The notes under the pieces: model-generated
The model's input: only the letters and a program-made list of their open reading frames with translations
The model's database searches: none
What the model was told of the DNA's origin: nothing
Source of the DNA: Nyssa sinensis
Lineage: Eukaryota; Streptophyta; Magnoliopsida; Cornales; Nyssaceae
Direction of reading: 5' to 3'
DNA length: 64,000 bases
NCBI GenBank assembly: GCA_008638375.1
Contig: CM018050.1
Coordinates: 32,591,220 to 32,655,219, forward strand
Position numbers and translations under genes: made by a program
Shown here: positions 12,023 through 23,848 of the stretch, piece by piece
Numbering within the stretch: the first letter of the stretch is position 1
Layout of the letters: each line of letters begins with the position of its first letter

Positions 12023-15000
12023 TCAACCTGAACAAACCGGATCCTCCAAATCCACTACCTCAACATTCTTTATTTGAAAACCTTCATAAAAAGGTTTAAG
12101 TCTATGACCATTTACCTTAAAAGCTTTTCCCGTTCTTGGGCTTTGAATTTCCACTACACCATGATGAAAAACATTACTGATAACAAAAGGACCAACCCAA
12201 TGGGAATGCAACTTACCTCGGAATAACTTCAGCCTTGAGTGGTAAAGTAAAACTTTTTGTCCAACATCAAAGTTCTTCCTAGAAATCTTCTTGTCATGAA
12301 AGGCCTTTGTCTTTTCCTTGTATATTTTAGAGCTCTCATATGCTTCATTCCTCAATTCTTCTAGCTCTTGTAACTGCAACTTCCTATGTTCTTCGGCCTT
12401 ATCCATATCCATGTTGCATTGCTTGATTGCCCAAAAAGCCTTGTGCTCTAATTCCACAGGAAGATGACATGGTTTGCCAAATACTAACCTATAAGGTGAC
12501 ATGCCAATAGGAGTCTTATATGTCGTCTTGTAGGCCCATAGTGCATCCTCTAACCTCAAACTCCAATCCTTCCTATTTGGCTTGACTACTTTTTCCAAAA
12601 TAGACTTGATCTCTCGATTGGACACCTCAGCTTGGCCATTACTTTGTGGATGGTACGATGTGGAAATCTTATGCACAACATTGTATTTCCTAAACATTGC
12701 CTCCAATATCCTATTGCAAAAATACGTTCCTCTATCACTAATAATGGACCTTAGAGTTCCAAACCTGACAAATATATTAGATTTCACAAAATCTGCAACA
12801 ACTTTAGAACTGTCAGTCCTGGTGGCTTTAGCTTCCACCCTACTTAGAAACATAATCAACAGCCAAAAGTATGTAAATATTACCAAAAGATGAAGGAAAT
12901 GGTCTCATAAAATCAATACCCCAAACATAAAAAATCTCAACAATCAAAATAAGAGTTTGTGGCATTTGATTTCTCTGCGATATATAACCTGTCCTTTGAC
13001 AATTTTCACATGATTTACAAAACAGATAAGAGTCCTTAAATAGAGTTGGCCAATAAAAACCACAATCCAAAACCCTACGAGCTGTTCTTTTAGGTCCAAA
13101 ATGACCTCCACAAGCATAAGGATGACAGAAGGTTAAAATAGATAAAAATTCATTTTTAGGCACACACTTTCTTATTACCTGATCAACACAAAATTTCCAT
13201 AAGTATGGGTCATCCCACACATAATATTTAGCATCACTTTTGAGCTTATCTTTTTGAGATTTAGAAAGATTATCAGGCAAATGTTTACCCACTAAATAAT
13301 TTGCAATAGGCGCATACCAGGGTAATGCCTTATCAACAGAAAATAATTGCTCATCTGGAAAAGATTCTTGCAATGGCAGCTCATCTTCATCATGTAACAA
13401 CCTGCTCAAATGATCTGTTACCACGTTTTCTGCTCCTTTCTTATCTTTAATCTCTAAGTGAAACTCTTGTAATAGCAAAATCCACTTATTAATCCGAGGC
13501 TTGGATTCCTTCTTTGCAAGCAAGTACCTGAGAGCAGCATGATCAGAATAAACCACAACTTTAGTACCAAGCAAATAAGACTGAAATTTTTCTAAAGCAA
13601 AAACAACAGATAAAAGTTCTTTTTCAGTCGTAGTGTAATGAATCTGAGCTGCATTTAAAGTCCTGGAGGCATAATAAATGGCATGAACAGCTTTTCCTAC
13701 TCTTTGTCCTAACACAGCTCCTACTGCATAATTGCTTGCATCACACATAATCTCAAATGGCAACTCCCAATTTGGTGGCTGTATCACTGGTGCTGAAGTT
13801 AATAGCTTCTTCAATTTGTCAAATGCATCCTTACACTGCTCATCAAACTGAAACTGTACATCCTTTTGCAACAACTTACACAAAGGCAGTGCTATCTTTG
13901 AAAAATCGTTGATAAATCGACGATAAAAACCTGCATGACCAAGAAAAGAACGAATCTCCCGCACATTTGCAGGGTAAGGCAAAGCAGAAATAATTTCTAT
14001 CTTTGACTTATCTACCTCTATTCCTTTAGTTGAAACAACATGCCCAAGAATTATACCTTGCTCTACCATGAAATGACACTTCTCCCAGTTGAGAACAAGA
14101 TTAGTTTCTAAACATCGATCAAGCACATGGGTCAAATTATCTAACCATGCATCGAATGAATCACCATATATTGTAAAATCATCCATTAACACCTCAATGC
14201 AACTCTCTAAAAGATCAGAAAATATACTTACCATGCATCGCTGAAAAGTCTCTTGTGCATTACAAAGTCCAAACGGCATTCTACGGTAAGCAAATGTACC
14301 AAATGGACAGGTGAAGGTTGTCTTTTCTTGATCTTTTGGAGCAATCACAATCTGGTTATAACCTGAAAAACCATCCAGAAAACAATAATAAGTATGGCAA
14401 GCCAATCTCTCTAACATCTGATAAATAAAAGGAAGAGGAAAATGATCTTTTCGAGTTACAGAATTCAATTTCCTATAGTCAATACAAACTCTCCAACCTG
14501 TTTGCGCACGTGTGGGTACCAACTCATTATTATCATTCTGAACTACTGTGACACCAGATTTCTTTGGCACAACTTGCACTGGACTTACCCATTGGCTATC
14601 TGAAATTGGGTAAATGATACCTGCATCAAGTAACTTCAAAACCTCCTTTTTCACTTCCTCCATCATTGGTGTATTCAATCTGCGCTGAGCTTCTCGAGTT
14701 GGTTTAGCTCCTTCTTCTAACAAAATGCGGTGCATACACACAGCAGGGCTGATCCCTTTGATAGCTGCAATTGTCCAACCAAAAACCATTATACGCTCCC
14801 TTAGAATTGTTAACAGTTTGTCCTCCTGTACTTTAGTCAAATTGCTAGCAATAATCACTGGCAGTGTATCATTCTCTCTTAAATATGCATATTTCAAGTG
14901 AGCTAGTAGTGGTTTCAGTTCTACAATAGGGGCCTGCACAATAGAAGGTAAAAGTTTCTTGTGAGTAACAGGTAATTGAATGGAAGATACTGCATACTTG

Positions 15001-15734
15001 TCTAAAATCACAGGTAAAGAATGTAATGCAGCTACAGCCTCCTTCAAATCTTGATTCTGCTCAATTTCTTCTCCTTTCTCTAATTCCAAACTGTTGGTAA
15101 TTGCAACCTTCAAATTTTCCTTACTTGTTTGCTCAAGAACTTCCTGCACTAAAGGGTTAATATCAACAACAGTAAAAACATGATCAATATCACTAGGGTG
15201 CCTCATGGCATCATAAATGTTAAATTGAATCTTTTCACCATCAAATTCCATGGTCAATGTACCATTATGCACATCAATCATTGTTCTAGCTGTTTTCAAG
15301 AATGGTCTCCCCAATAAAATATATGCAGGATTAGGAGATGTATCATCATCCATATCTGCAATGTAAAAATTTGCAAGAAATATTAATTCATTCACCTGCA
15401 CTAATACATCCTCAATCACCCCTTCAGGGTAAGCATTAGTACGATCAGCCAACTGTATAATAACACCAGTTTTTTTCAAATAACCTAGATTTAAAAAAGC
15501 ATAAACAGATTGTGGCATGACATTAATAGAAACTCCTAAATCTAACATGGCTCTTTCAAATCTAGTATTACCTATTCTACATGGAATGGTGAACATACCT
15601 GGATCTTTACACTTAGGGGGAAGCTTTCTTTGAAGAATTGCTGACACATTCTCCCCCACACTTACCTTCTCATCATCTCTTAATTTTCGCTTGTTAGTGC
15701 ATAATTCTTTCAAAAACTTTGCATACCTTGGCAC
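12023..15734 (-). pseudogene. Athila-type pol: protease, reverse transcriptase, RNase H, integrase (frameshifted)
   Basis: The larger frame (15734-12840, 964 residues) holds, in order: a protease motif LDLGVSIN near residue 66; RT with a VLMDDF catalytic motif; RNase H with CDAS, TTEKELL and YSDHAAL; an HHCC zinc finger; and the first integrase acidic motif (GIDFM). The integrase core then shifts frame. The second frame (12886-12023) supplies SDRG and the [14 protein letters not shown] motif with the remaining catalytic D and E, then the C-terminal domain. The break is an apparent one-base insertion near 12843-12848 that also creates a stop. An in-frame TAA at 15795-15797 separates pol from gag. 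In an active copy gag-pol would be one polyprotein, so this copy could make at most fragments. Confidence 0.9.
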
Positions 15735-15794
15735 TTGCTTAATTGCATCTAGTAGAGGAACATTTACCTCTACCTTGCAGAATGTCTCTAAAAT

Positions 15795-17429
15795 TTATTT
15801 CTCTTGCTCCTTCTTCTTAGATCTTGCACATCTGTATGGAAAAGGTAGGGGGTTAGTCTTAACTTGAATAGGAGGATTAGGAATTACCTTAGATATTTCT
15901 ACCTCCTTCTTAGTCTCCTCCTCAACAACTACAGTAGTGGATTTTGGAACTTCCAATTGTTTGCCACTCCTTAATGTTATAGTACTTGCATTCTCTCTTG
16001 GATTAACAATAGTTTGAGAAGGTAACTTACTTGAGCCTCGAGAATCCAATCGACCAACTGTGGCAGCAAGCCGACTTACCTGATTCTCCAAATTTTGTAT
16101 GGAAGTCCTTGTCTTTTGTTGGAATTGCTGCGTATGGGTCATGAAAGCTTTAAACATATCCTCAAGAGATGTTCCAGAACTAGAAGGAACTGCTTGTTTA
16201 GGTGGATACTGTTGTTGAACTTGTTGAAAACTAGGTTGCTTATTTGGAAAAGCATTCTACATTGGTTGCCTATTTCCTCCATAGCTCAAATTGGGATGAT
16301 CTCTCCATCATGGATTGTAAGTATTAGAGTAGGGATTATATCGGTGCTGGGGTTGTCCTAGGAAATTTTCAACTGCATTAGTTTGCTGAACAGTTTCATC
16401 TTCTTGCAATGTGGGACTCACATCTGTATTATGTCCTGACAACGAACAAATTCCACACACTTTTGCTGCTTGCATGTTCCCTATAACCATTTGACGAACC
16501 ATAGTAGGTAAATCAGAAATTTGACGGTCAATGTTAGAAGTACTTACCTCATTCACCTTTGTAGGTGTGTGCTCCATTCTGGTTCCATACTGTTGTGAGT
16601 TGGCTGCTATGTTTGAAATCAAAGTCCTAGCAGCATCTGGGGTCTTATCAACCAATGCTCCTCCACTTGCAACATCTATCATACTTCTATCCATTGGTAA
16701 TAGTCCCTCATAAAAATATTGAATTAAATGCTGATCATTAATTTGGTGTGGTGGACAGCTCGAACATAACTTCTTGTACCTCTCCCAATACTCATAAAGA
16801 GATTCTCCATTATATTGTCTAATGCTACATATCTCTTTCCTTATATTAGCAGCCCTAGAAGTAAGATAATATTTCTCCAAAAATAGCCTCTTCATCTCAT
16901 TCCATGTCTGAATCGATCTGGAAGGAAGGTAATATAACCAATCCTTTACCAAGTCTGCCAATGAGAACGGAAAAGCTCTAAGCTTTATTTGCTCCTCTAC
17001 TATTCCTTAAGGCTTCATGCTAGAACACACCACATGGAATTCCTTCAGATGCTTGTATGGATCTTCACCTATAAGACCACGAAAAGTAGGCAAAAGATGT
17101 ATTAGTCCTGATTTCAATTCAAAAGCAGCATCTGAATCAGGATACTCAATACACAATGGTTGTTGATTTAGATTAGGAGTAGCCAACTCCCTCAAAGTCC
17201 TAGCAGCCCTATTGTTATTAGGAGCAGCCATATCTTCCTCTCCTGAATCATTGTATGAACTGTTAGAAAATAATTCAAGTGCTATGTTCAAGCCAAGTGA
17301 TGCAGCAATAGCTTTTTCAGAATTTGTGGTTGCAATTTGAGCTTGTCGAGTCTCTTTTCTCAACTTTCGTGCGGTGTTCTCAATTTCTGGATCAAATCTT
17401 AATTCATCAGATTGAGAAGATCGAGTCAT
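15795..17429 (-). pseudogene. Athila-type gag with premature stops
   Basis: The start is at 17429 (MTRSSQSDELRFDPE). The conserved GDPYKHLKEF-type capsid motif reads on to a TAA at 17007-17009, then continues in the same frame (WLYYLPSRSIQTW, YEGLLPMDRSMIDVASGG). Further in-frame stops lie near 16305 (TGA) and 16257 (TAG). The last part (16157-15795) includes ENQVSRLAATVGRL and ITLRSGKQ, typical of the Athila gag C-terminus before protease. Capsid assembly from this copy is not possible without reading through several stops. Confidence 0.88.
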
Positions 17430-17678
17430 AAACCAAAAAGAAATAGAAAATAAATAAAAATAAGCAAAAATAAATCAAAAATAAGAAATAAAAAATCAAA
17501 CAATAAATTGCAAATTTCTAAATGAATAGTAAAAACCTAGAAAACTCCACCGAACCTATAAAAAAAAATATCAGAATTTTACAAATAGAAATTAAAACAC
17601 AAATTGACCTAAAAGCAATGAAAAAAAAAATAATAAAAAAATCAGCTAGAATAAATAAAAAAAATGACAGAAAACACT

Positions 17679-17695
17679 CCCCAGCAACGGCGCCA
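17679..17695 (-). other. Primer binding site, tRNA-Asp type
   Basis: In element sense the bases read TGGCGCCGTTGCTGGGG, starting five bases from the 5' LTR. This matches the 3' end of plant tRNA-Asp (GTC) with one mismatch, as I recall that tRNA. The site fixes the element's orientation as minus. Confidence 0.8.
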
Positions 17696-17700
17696 AATTT

Positions 17701-19500
17701 TGAAAGTGCATCGTTAACACTCCAAAAATAAATTAACCTTATTTCTTAACACAATGAAAAAAACCAAATACAATAGCTAGCTAAGTAAGGGTCGAACCCA
17801 CAGAGAGTGTTCACAATTTATTTTCTACTTATTCTGACCAATTCTAAACTAAAATTCAATTAATAACAAAACAATAAATGGGGGGTGGGTTTGGAATTCT
17901 AAGCAAACTAATTATAATTAAAAAACTAAATTAATAACAGAAATCAATGAATTAAAAACTTCAGTTCTTCGGTTCAATCTCACCCTCACAGTTAATGGAA
18001 CAATCAATTAATTATAACTTATTCTACCCTTCAATGAATCTAATAATCCCAGGTAACAACAAGGTCTGCTACCTGAAATTTTCCTTAATTCCTTACTAAT
18101 AAAACAAGCTCTCCATTAGATTTTAACGATTAAACAATTTAGAACAAGCTCTCTAAATTTAATATAATGACAGCATTAATATCGAGGAAATTAGATTATT
18201 CTAAGTAACAATCATACAAGCTCGGACTGTTTAACTTAGGTTATGATAATCATAACAATAAATAAAAACTTGTCCACAATCATCTATCACTATTTGCCAC
18301 AATTGATTAGGAACCATATCAATTACGTAATATACTTCCTGAATCTAGTAATTGATAATAATCTGATCAATTTAACAGGCCTTAATTAAATCAATCAAAC
18401 CAAATATCAATAAACAATTGAAACTGATTATCATGAACAAAATTCATAAAAGGGAGAAATAACATTACTGAATTGATTTAACCATTAAACTGCAATGAAG
18501 ATTCGAAATCTCTTAAAATTGAATTAGAAAATCTAGACATACTTGAAATAAAAAAACTAATAAATTATTTGTGTTATCTGTTTCTGTTCCGTCGCCTCTG
18601 CTTGATTGCAGCGCTGCACAATCGCCTTCACATACGCTCTCTACGCTCCCCCCTGTACGCCGCACAAAACTTTCTTTTTATACCCCAAAACCTGCTGCCC
18701 TCTTTTTCTCTTCCAAAACCCAGCCGCGTGGGCCCCTTTCTTCCACTTTCTCCTTGTGTTCAGCCCAGCCGCACAAGCCCACTGTTCTTGCTTTATTTCT
18801 TTCTTTCTTTAGTTTTTTTTTCTTTTCTTTTTTGGCTTTGTTAGCTTTGACTTTTCTTTCTTTTATTTCTTTTCTTTCCAGGGCCCACTTTTGTTGCTTT
18901 ATTTTCTGCTCTGCCATAAGCCAAGCCTTTGGACAGCCCACTTTTCGAAACTGATTTACTAAAATCATCAAAATTGTGCTGAAACTTGCGAGCTATTTTT
19001 CTACCTGAAAACGAATGAATCTTGACTTGGGTTCTTCACAAAAGTTGTAGCCCTTGAAGAGTAGATGATTTTGGACTTTTAAATCACCTGATTTGGATTC
19101 CGGAAACTAAAGTTATGACCTATTGAAATTGACTAGTCGAATAAGATTCGGACTGCAATAGATCAGCTTTCCAAACCTAATTTTGAAACAATGTTTGGAG
19201 GACCAAACGAACTCGGATTTCTGCAACCCAAACCTTTCTGAAAAACTCAAGATGTCTTCTAAAAACTTCATGAAGACCACTTCTTCATTCTCGAACTCTA
19301 ACATCATCCAAATATCAAGTGAAGCTCTATAGGTCGAAATATCTAAAAACTAAAAATTGCACAAAATACTCCAAATCTATTTTTTCACCTTCCATGCTTC
19401 CCTAATTCAATAAATAAATTAATTAGCTCACTAAAACAGAAAATATGTCATAAAACTAAATATAAAAGAATTAAAAATATTAAATATTATGCTCTTATCA
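17701..19500 (-). repeat. Athila-type element, right LTR (5' LTR in element sense)
   Basis: It starts TGAAAGTGCATCG and ends GCTCTTATCA, and pairs with 9203-11002 over 1.8 kb. The target duplication GCATC follows directly at 19501-19505. As the 5' LTR it would hold the promoter on the minus strand. I could not settle on a TATA box. Confidence 0.93.
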
Positions 19501-19904
19501 GCATCTGGATTGGATGTGATATGAAATCTTTTGGGTAATCATATAATATTTTTTTGGGTCTAATGACAACCCGTATTGTTGGGAACTATCTTTTTGTACT
19601 TTTGTGGATACAAATATGACGAGTATATAAATGTTGATGACTCATGCTGAATAATGATGATAATTATCTTATTTTGAGTAGACTTTATAAATGACTAATA
19701 TGGAAATGGTTATCGAATGAATTGCATTTGGTGTAGCTATCGCATTAAATGATTAAATGATTTATGATTTATTGATATGAAGAAAAGAAAAATTTATTTA
19801 TTATTCTATGCGATTTATTTGACTCTGTACGGCCTGTCCGAGTAACAGTGTCGGTCACGGGCCCTTAATTCGCTTATGGTGGGTTTAGGGTTCATCAGAC
19901 AAAT

Positions 19905-20106
19905 GCCATTCAAAATTAAAAGAGGAAGAGCTTCATATCCAACATCAAGAGACTGGTTATTGGTGGTTTTGTCTTTTGCACTTGTATGGAAAGAAATTCA
20001 AGGCTTTGGATTGGATAAAAAAGAACCTCTTCCTAGATTTGTCTCCTAAGTGGTTGAAGTTGTGAGAGCTAAAGCTGCATTATAGAACAATATTCCAAAT
20101 ACTTCT
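19905..20106. other. Flank between the old solo LTR and the Tat element
   Basis: About 200 bp with no recognisable gene. Removing the nested insertions makes it contiguous with the DNA upstream of 3155 on one side and downstream of 31948 on the other. It is therefore older than all three insertions. Confidence 0.6.
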
Positions 20107-20604
20107 TGATGCTGCACTTTTTGGCTCACAATAAGTGTGGACTCCGTGACCTGTAGAACACTCAGAAAGATGATCAGAGGACCACCGGATTGGCTCCGGC
20201 AGTAGCCGCTCCGATGCTTAAGTAAGTAAAAGAATTGAAAGACTGTATTGAAAGCCAAAGAATGAGCATCCAAAAAAAAGTGTACCTCTAGAGTTTAATT
20301 TATAAGCCGTGGCTCTCCTAAGTTGATTAGGATTTGACGCCATGAATATAGGGATTTGATCATCGGAGATTGTAGTTACCTTGTGGAGCATTGAGTCGTA
20401 GATGGAGATAATCATAGATAGTAGTTTCCGTGTTGAAGACTGTTTCCTTATTCCTTGCTTGGCAGTTGTTAAGGAAACCATAAGGTCGGAACCATATGAA
20501 GTGTCGAATAAATATTGCCCAGAACAGAAGGTCTGGAAGATATACGCATGAGAATGCCTTGAAGGTTTTGCCTGCACTGTATGACCGAGTTTATCGGTTC
20601 TGAA

Positions 20605-20641
<37 letters not shown>

Positions 20642-20834
20642 AATGCCCTGAAGGCTGTGGATGCTCTGTGTGACCGAGTTTATCGGTTCTGTATGATAGA
20701 CATATATGAGAATGCCCTGAAGGCTTGTGGTTGTTCTGTATGATTGGAATTATCAGTTCTGTAGGATCGAGATTTGTTAACTCCGTGGGTACACGTGTCT
20801 CAAGGTGATTGGTGTGTCTGTTTGTGGTACATCA
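20107..20834 (-). repeat. Tat element, left LTR (3' LTR in element sense)
   Basis: It starts TGATGCTGCAC and ends TACATCA. It contains three imperfect units of about 60 bp (20548-20775) sharing GAATGCCCTGAAGGCT and GACCGAGTTTATCGG, with a TA run near 20608-20638. It aligns with 31209-31942 throughout. Confidence 0.95.
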
Positions 20835-20850
20835 GCTACTCCCCCCCGAG
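20835..20850 (-). other. Polypurine tract of the Tat element
   Basis: In element sense the sequence next to the 3' LTR reads CTCGGGGGGGAGTAGC, a G-rich plus-strand primer. The equivalent site in the second Tat element (near 37552-37568) reads similarly. Confidence 0.85.
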
Positions 20851-21033
20851 CCTTAGTTAGAAGCTAGGGCTTAACTAGGGTTGTGGGTTTTGTGAAGAGT
20901 CATACGTTTTGCTTTTCCATTTCTCGAAACGTCGGTTTAATGTGCATTTATTGCGCAGCCGATACTTTGAGAATCCATCATTACCTTCAACTGTTGTGTC
21001 GGCTCGTCTTGGAAGGCTCATATTTCGAATGTG

Positions 21034-21042
21034 TATATAAAG
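21034..21042 (+). promoter_or_regulatory. TATA box of the antisense gene
   Basis: TATATAAAG, followed by GAGAGGG, lies about 185 bp upstream of the plus-strand ATG at 21225. The second Tat element has TTTATAAAG followed by GAGGCGAGG at 37782-37790, in the same position before its own antisense ATG. This conservation supports a real plus-strand promoter inside the element. Confidence 0.65.
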
Positions 21043-21224
21043 AGAGGGAAAGGTCTTTCATACCTTTTCTTCCGCATTCGCTTCTACAGTACCAGACCGC
21101 CATTTGACATATTCTGAAGTTTGAAGGATATCCGGTGTTCATAGTCCTTTCTTGATCTCAGGTTCGACTTTTAGTCCCCTTTTACATTCCCTTTTATTTG
21201 TTTCATTTCTTTCTTTTACTCGCC

Positions 21225-23159
21225 ATGTCTGGCTTTGAGTCACGCTCTGGTTCGGGCAGTCCTTCTGAGACCGTTCCTCGACTTCAGTTAGTGAATCTTC
21301 CATCTGTAGATATTGATGAGAATAGATTGGTAGAACCCCCCTCTAGTCCGGGGGTTAGGATTGTTGATGCATTTGATGAGCCCCCGAATAGGGCTGGTGA
21401 GACTTCTGGTCGATCCGGTTACAGAGAGGAGGGTGAGAGTGTAATTACTGAAAGCATGTTGAAGGAATTATGGGCGAAGTTCAAACTTCCCACAAATGTT
21501 ACTTTCAGGGTCCCAGATTCTGAGGATCGCCCGAGCGACGTCAGAGAGGGAGAAATCTGTGCCTATCTAGCCTGGTTTGAAATGGGTCTTACACTTCCCC
21601 TTCCTGATATAATAAAATAATTCTTTTGTTGGTTTAACCTTTGCCCCGCAGACCTGAACCTTAACAGTTGGAGACATCTGTTGAGCTTCATCGTGTTAGG
21701 GCATATGAATAATGCCGAGGTGTCCCTCGATTTGATTCGTAGCAATATGGATCTAAAACTTCAAAAGGCGGAGGGCCTTTATTATATGTCCTTTGATAGC
21801 GGGTTCAGGCCCCTTACTTCTGTGCCCTCCTCTAACAAGACCTGGAAGAAGTGGTACTTTTTTATTAAAGGAGGATGGGAATTCAAGAACTTTGAAGGTC
21901 AACCCTCTGCATTCCCTCCAACCACTGGGCCAAGGGGTGAGGCTCAACTTTTCCGTGGCTGTATTGATTTCGTTTTGTTTGCCGATTGTTGAACTGATCA
22001 ATTTCTGTGCTTACTCTGCAGTCAAGGGTGCGTGGAAGAGACCAGACTTCTCCCCCGCGATTCAGAAGCAGTATAAGAAGCTCTTGAAGCCCAGCATTCG
22101 AGACCATTTTTCTATTGTTAACCCGGATAGATTGATGGCTGCTAGGGGGAGTGTTGAGGAGATTGCTAGCAATGTGATGGCTCAGTGGGAGATCGGGCCA
22201 TCGCCGCCCGTGGCGGCGGGGGAGGCTTCCTCTCCAGCGGTTTCTCCCACTCAAAAGAAGCGGAGGTTAGTTCTATCCTCTCCTGAGCCTGCGGAGGGGG
22301 AGGGAGAGGCTCCTGTCCCTATCTCAGTGGTCCCTCCAGTCCCGTCTCGTCGAGCGGGTAAGGGGGCATCGTCATCGGTGGCTCCTGATGCTGTCGATCA
22401 GGAGGCCAAGAGGATTCTGAGGGACTTCTGGGCTAAAGGCTCAGTTAAACTCAAGCCTCAGAAGTCGGGGAAGCTTCTTGCTGACTTAACCGCTCTTCAG
22501 GTTAAGGTGAGTTCGTCGGGACCTTATTTTTCTTTTCTCTTTTCTTCAAGTGTTTATGCTGGTATTGAACTTGTTTATTTTGTATTATGCAGACCCTGCA
22601 CACCCTTTCTGCTCTGGTGGAGGTTTCTCCATCTGCGGAGGAGTTGGACCAACTCAAGGCCAATTTGGACGATCTGGGACTCCAGCTTGGTACTGCTCGG
22701 TCGGAGGCTCACAACTCTGAGGAGAAGTTGAAGGAGTGTCAGAACTCCTTGATTGTGATAGAGTCGGAGAGGAATCTTGTCGTTGAGCGGGCAAAGAGGT
22801 TGCAGGCAGAGATAAACGGCTTGCGGTATCAGCGCCGTAGACAGCTCGATGAGGCCGTGGAACAGGCATTGATGGATAATGAGGAGGAAATGAGGTCGAA
22901 GCTGGAAGGAATGACCCATCACTTGATTACGTTTGGGTTCAATAATTTCCGCTTTCGGCTTCTTGCCAAGTTTCCTGAAGTGGATGTCTCCTCTATTGTG
23001 CCGCCTGGATCTGAACCTTCAGAGGTTGTTATCCAGGGTGAAGTGGCTGATGTCCTCCCTGCCGATCCCACGGAAGAGGTTGTACCGACTGAGGTGGTTG
23101 ATACTGCTCCTGCTGATCCTTCTCCGGTCGCTGATCCTGTTCCTGCTGATCAGGCTTAG
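21225..23159 (+). pseudogene. Spliced antisense gene of the Tat element, Transposase_28-like, with one premature stop
   Basis: Three exons fit one reading: 21225-21936, 22022-22506 and 22593-23159. The introns are 85 and 86 bp with GTGAGG...CTGCAG and GTGAGT...ATGCAG borders, phase 1 then phase 0, giving 587 residues. The ATG context is good (CGCCATGTCTGG). Exon 1 encodes an acidic leader, then a conserved block with NLNSWRHLLSFIVLGHMNN and YYMSFDSGFRPL, like Pfam PF04195 (Transposase_28, 'putative gypsy type transposon') as I know it. Exon 2 is Pro/Ser-rich with a KKRR patch. Exon 3 is a long coiled coil (about SAEELDQLKANL to EEEMRSKLEGM) followed by an acidic Ala/Pro/Asp tail. TAA at 21618-21620 sits where the second element's copy has Lys, so this copy is broken by one base. 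The function is unknown. It lies opposite gag-pol, between integrase and the LTR. Confidence 0.78.
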
Positions 23160-23740
23160 GATGTATATTTTGTTATTTTCAACTTCCAATGTACTTGAAA
23201 TATACATTCGTTAATGGAACAGTCTTTTGCTTGATGCTCGTCTCCTTAGTTATATTGCTCTGTAGTATTTGTGCATGTCTTGAGTTATACTGCTCTGTAG
23301 TGCTTTAACTTGTAGTTGATGGTGGTAATTGTTTCAAGTAGTGTTGCTCTGGAGTTTAACTTCTTTTGAAAATATTTCAAAGCTGACTGTTCTGAATCCG
23401 GAGACTTAATAATGAATGGGCATTTTGTGATTGTGGTTCGGTTGATCAGCACTTCTGCCTCCAGATCTGTTAAGACAAGGGCCAAGAAACCTCATAGTTG
23501 ATGGACCTCTGTTGTATACGAGGCCCATTAAGTGTCAATGACCTGGAGAAACTGTCATGTCATATACGTGGAAAAGACCAGAAAGTCTGTATATTACGTA
23601 TGTGGCTTTGCCTTTTGCTTCTCCCAAGAGGGCAGTTTAATGTCTTATTTATTGCACCTCCGTCGTTTGGGATTTCGAAGCTGACTTTTCGCCTAACCGT
23701 TGCGACGATTCAACTGGGTGGCCTTTGGTCTTCGAAGGCC

Positions 23741-23748
23741 TATATATG
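23741..23748 (+). promoter_or_regulatory. TATA-like box of a second antisense unit
   Basis: TATATATG is followed by GGAGGAGG. Upstream, 23636-23662 shares GTTTAAT and ATTTATTGC words with the region before the first antisense gene (20934-20958), which suggests a duplicated promoter. Confidence 0.45.
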
Positions 23749-23848
23749 TGGAGGAGGATCATACGGTTGCGCTCAATCCTTTCGTTTCCAACTGTTCCCT
23801 CGTAGGAGAGTTTTTAGATGTTCTTCCAAAACTGCTGTTTATTCGAAA

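Larger units (their letters stand above)
9203..19500 (-). mobile_element. Athila-type Ty3/gypsy retrotransposon, full length but inactivated
   Basis: Two 1,800-bp LTRs (9203-11002 and 17701-19500) flank gag-pol on the minus strand. GCATC lies directly outside both ends (9198-9202 and 19501-19505). The primer site next to the right LTR matches plant tRNA-Asp, and a purine tract (minus sense) lies next to the left LTR. Protein motifs fit the Athila lineage: a gag with a KHLKEFHVVCSS-type motif, protease with DLGxSIN, and RT, RNase H and integrase in order. No envelope-like frame lies between pol and the 3' LTR. Gag-pol carries at least four in-frame stops and one frameshift, so it is not autonomous now. 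The LTRs differ at many scattered sites, so it is older than the 48228-57352 element. Confidence 0.92.
3160..19899 (+). mobile_element. Old solo LTR (Tekay/TR-GAG-like, about 3.5 kb) split by two later insertions
   Basis: The LTR begins with TATAACATCCCGAC, a decayed form of the TGTAACACCCCGAC start seen in the 48228-57352 element. It ends at 19899 after a GGCCTGTCCGAG...CACGGGCCC block. CAAAT lies directly outside both ends (3155-3159 and 19900-19904), a 5-bp target duplication. Removing the solo LTR at 3374-6267 and the Athila element at 9203-19500, each with one duplication copy, leaves 3,538 bp. No internal region is present, so this is a solo LTR left by recombination. It carries, in plus sense, the repeat module and the ACTCAC...GAAGCTCAC block also present in the TR-GAG LTR. 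Both ends are mutated, so the family assignment rests on architecture. Confidence 0.75.

Noticed and set aside
12582..12893. Plus-strand frame opposite integrase
   Set aside because: It is the antisense shadow of a conserved integrase sequence, with no promoter or splice signals like those of the Tat antisense gene.
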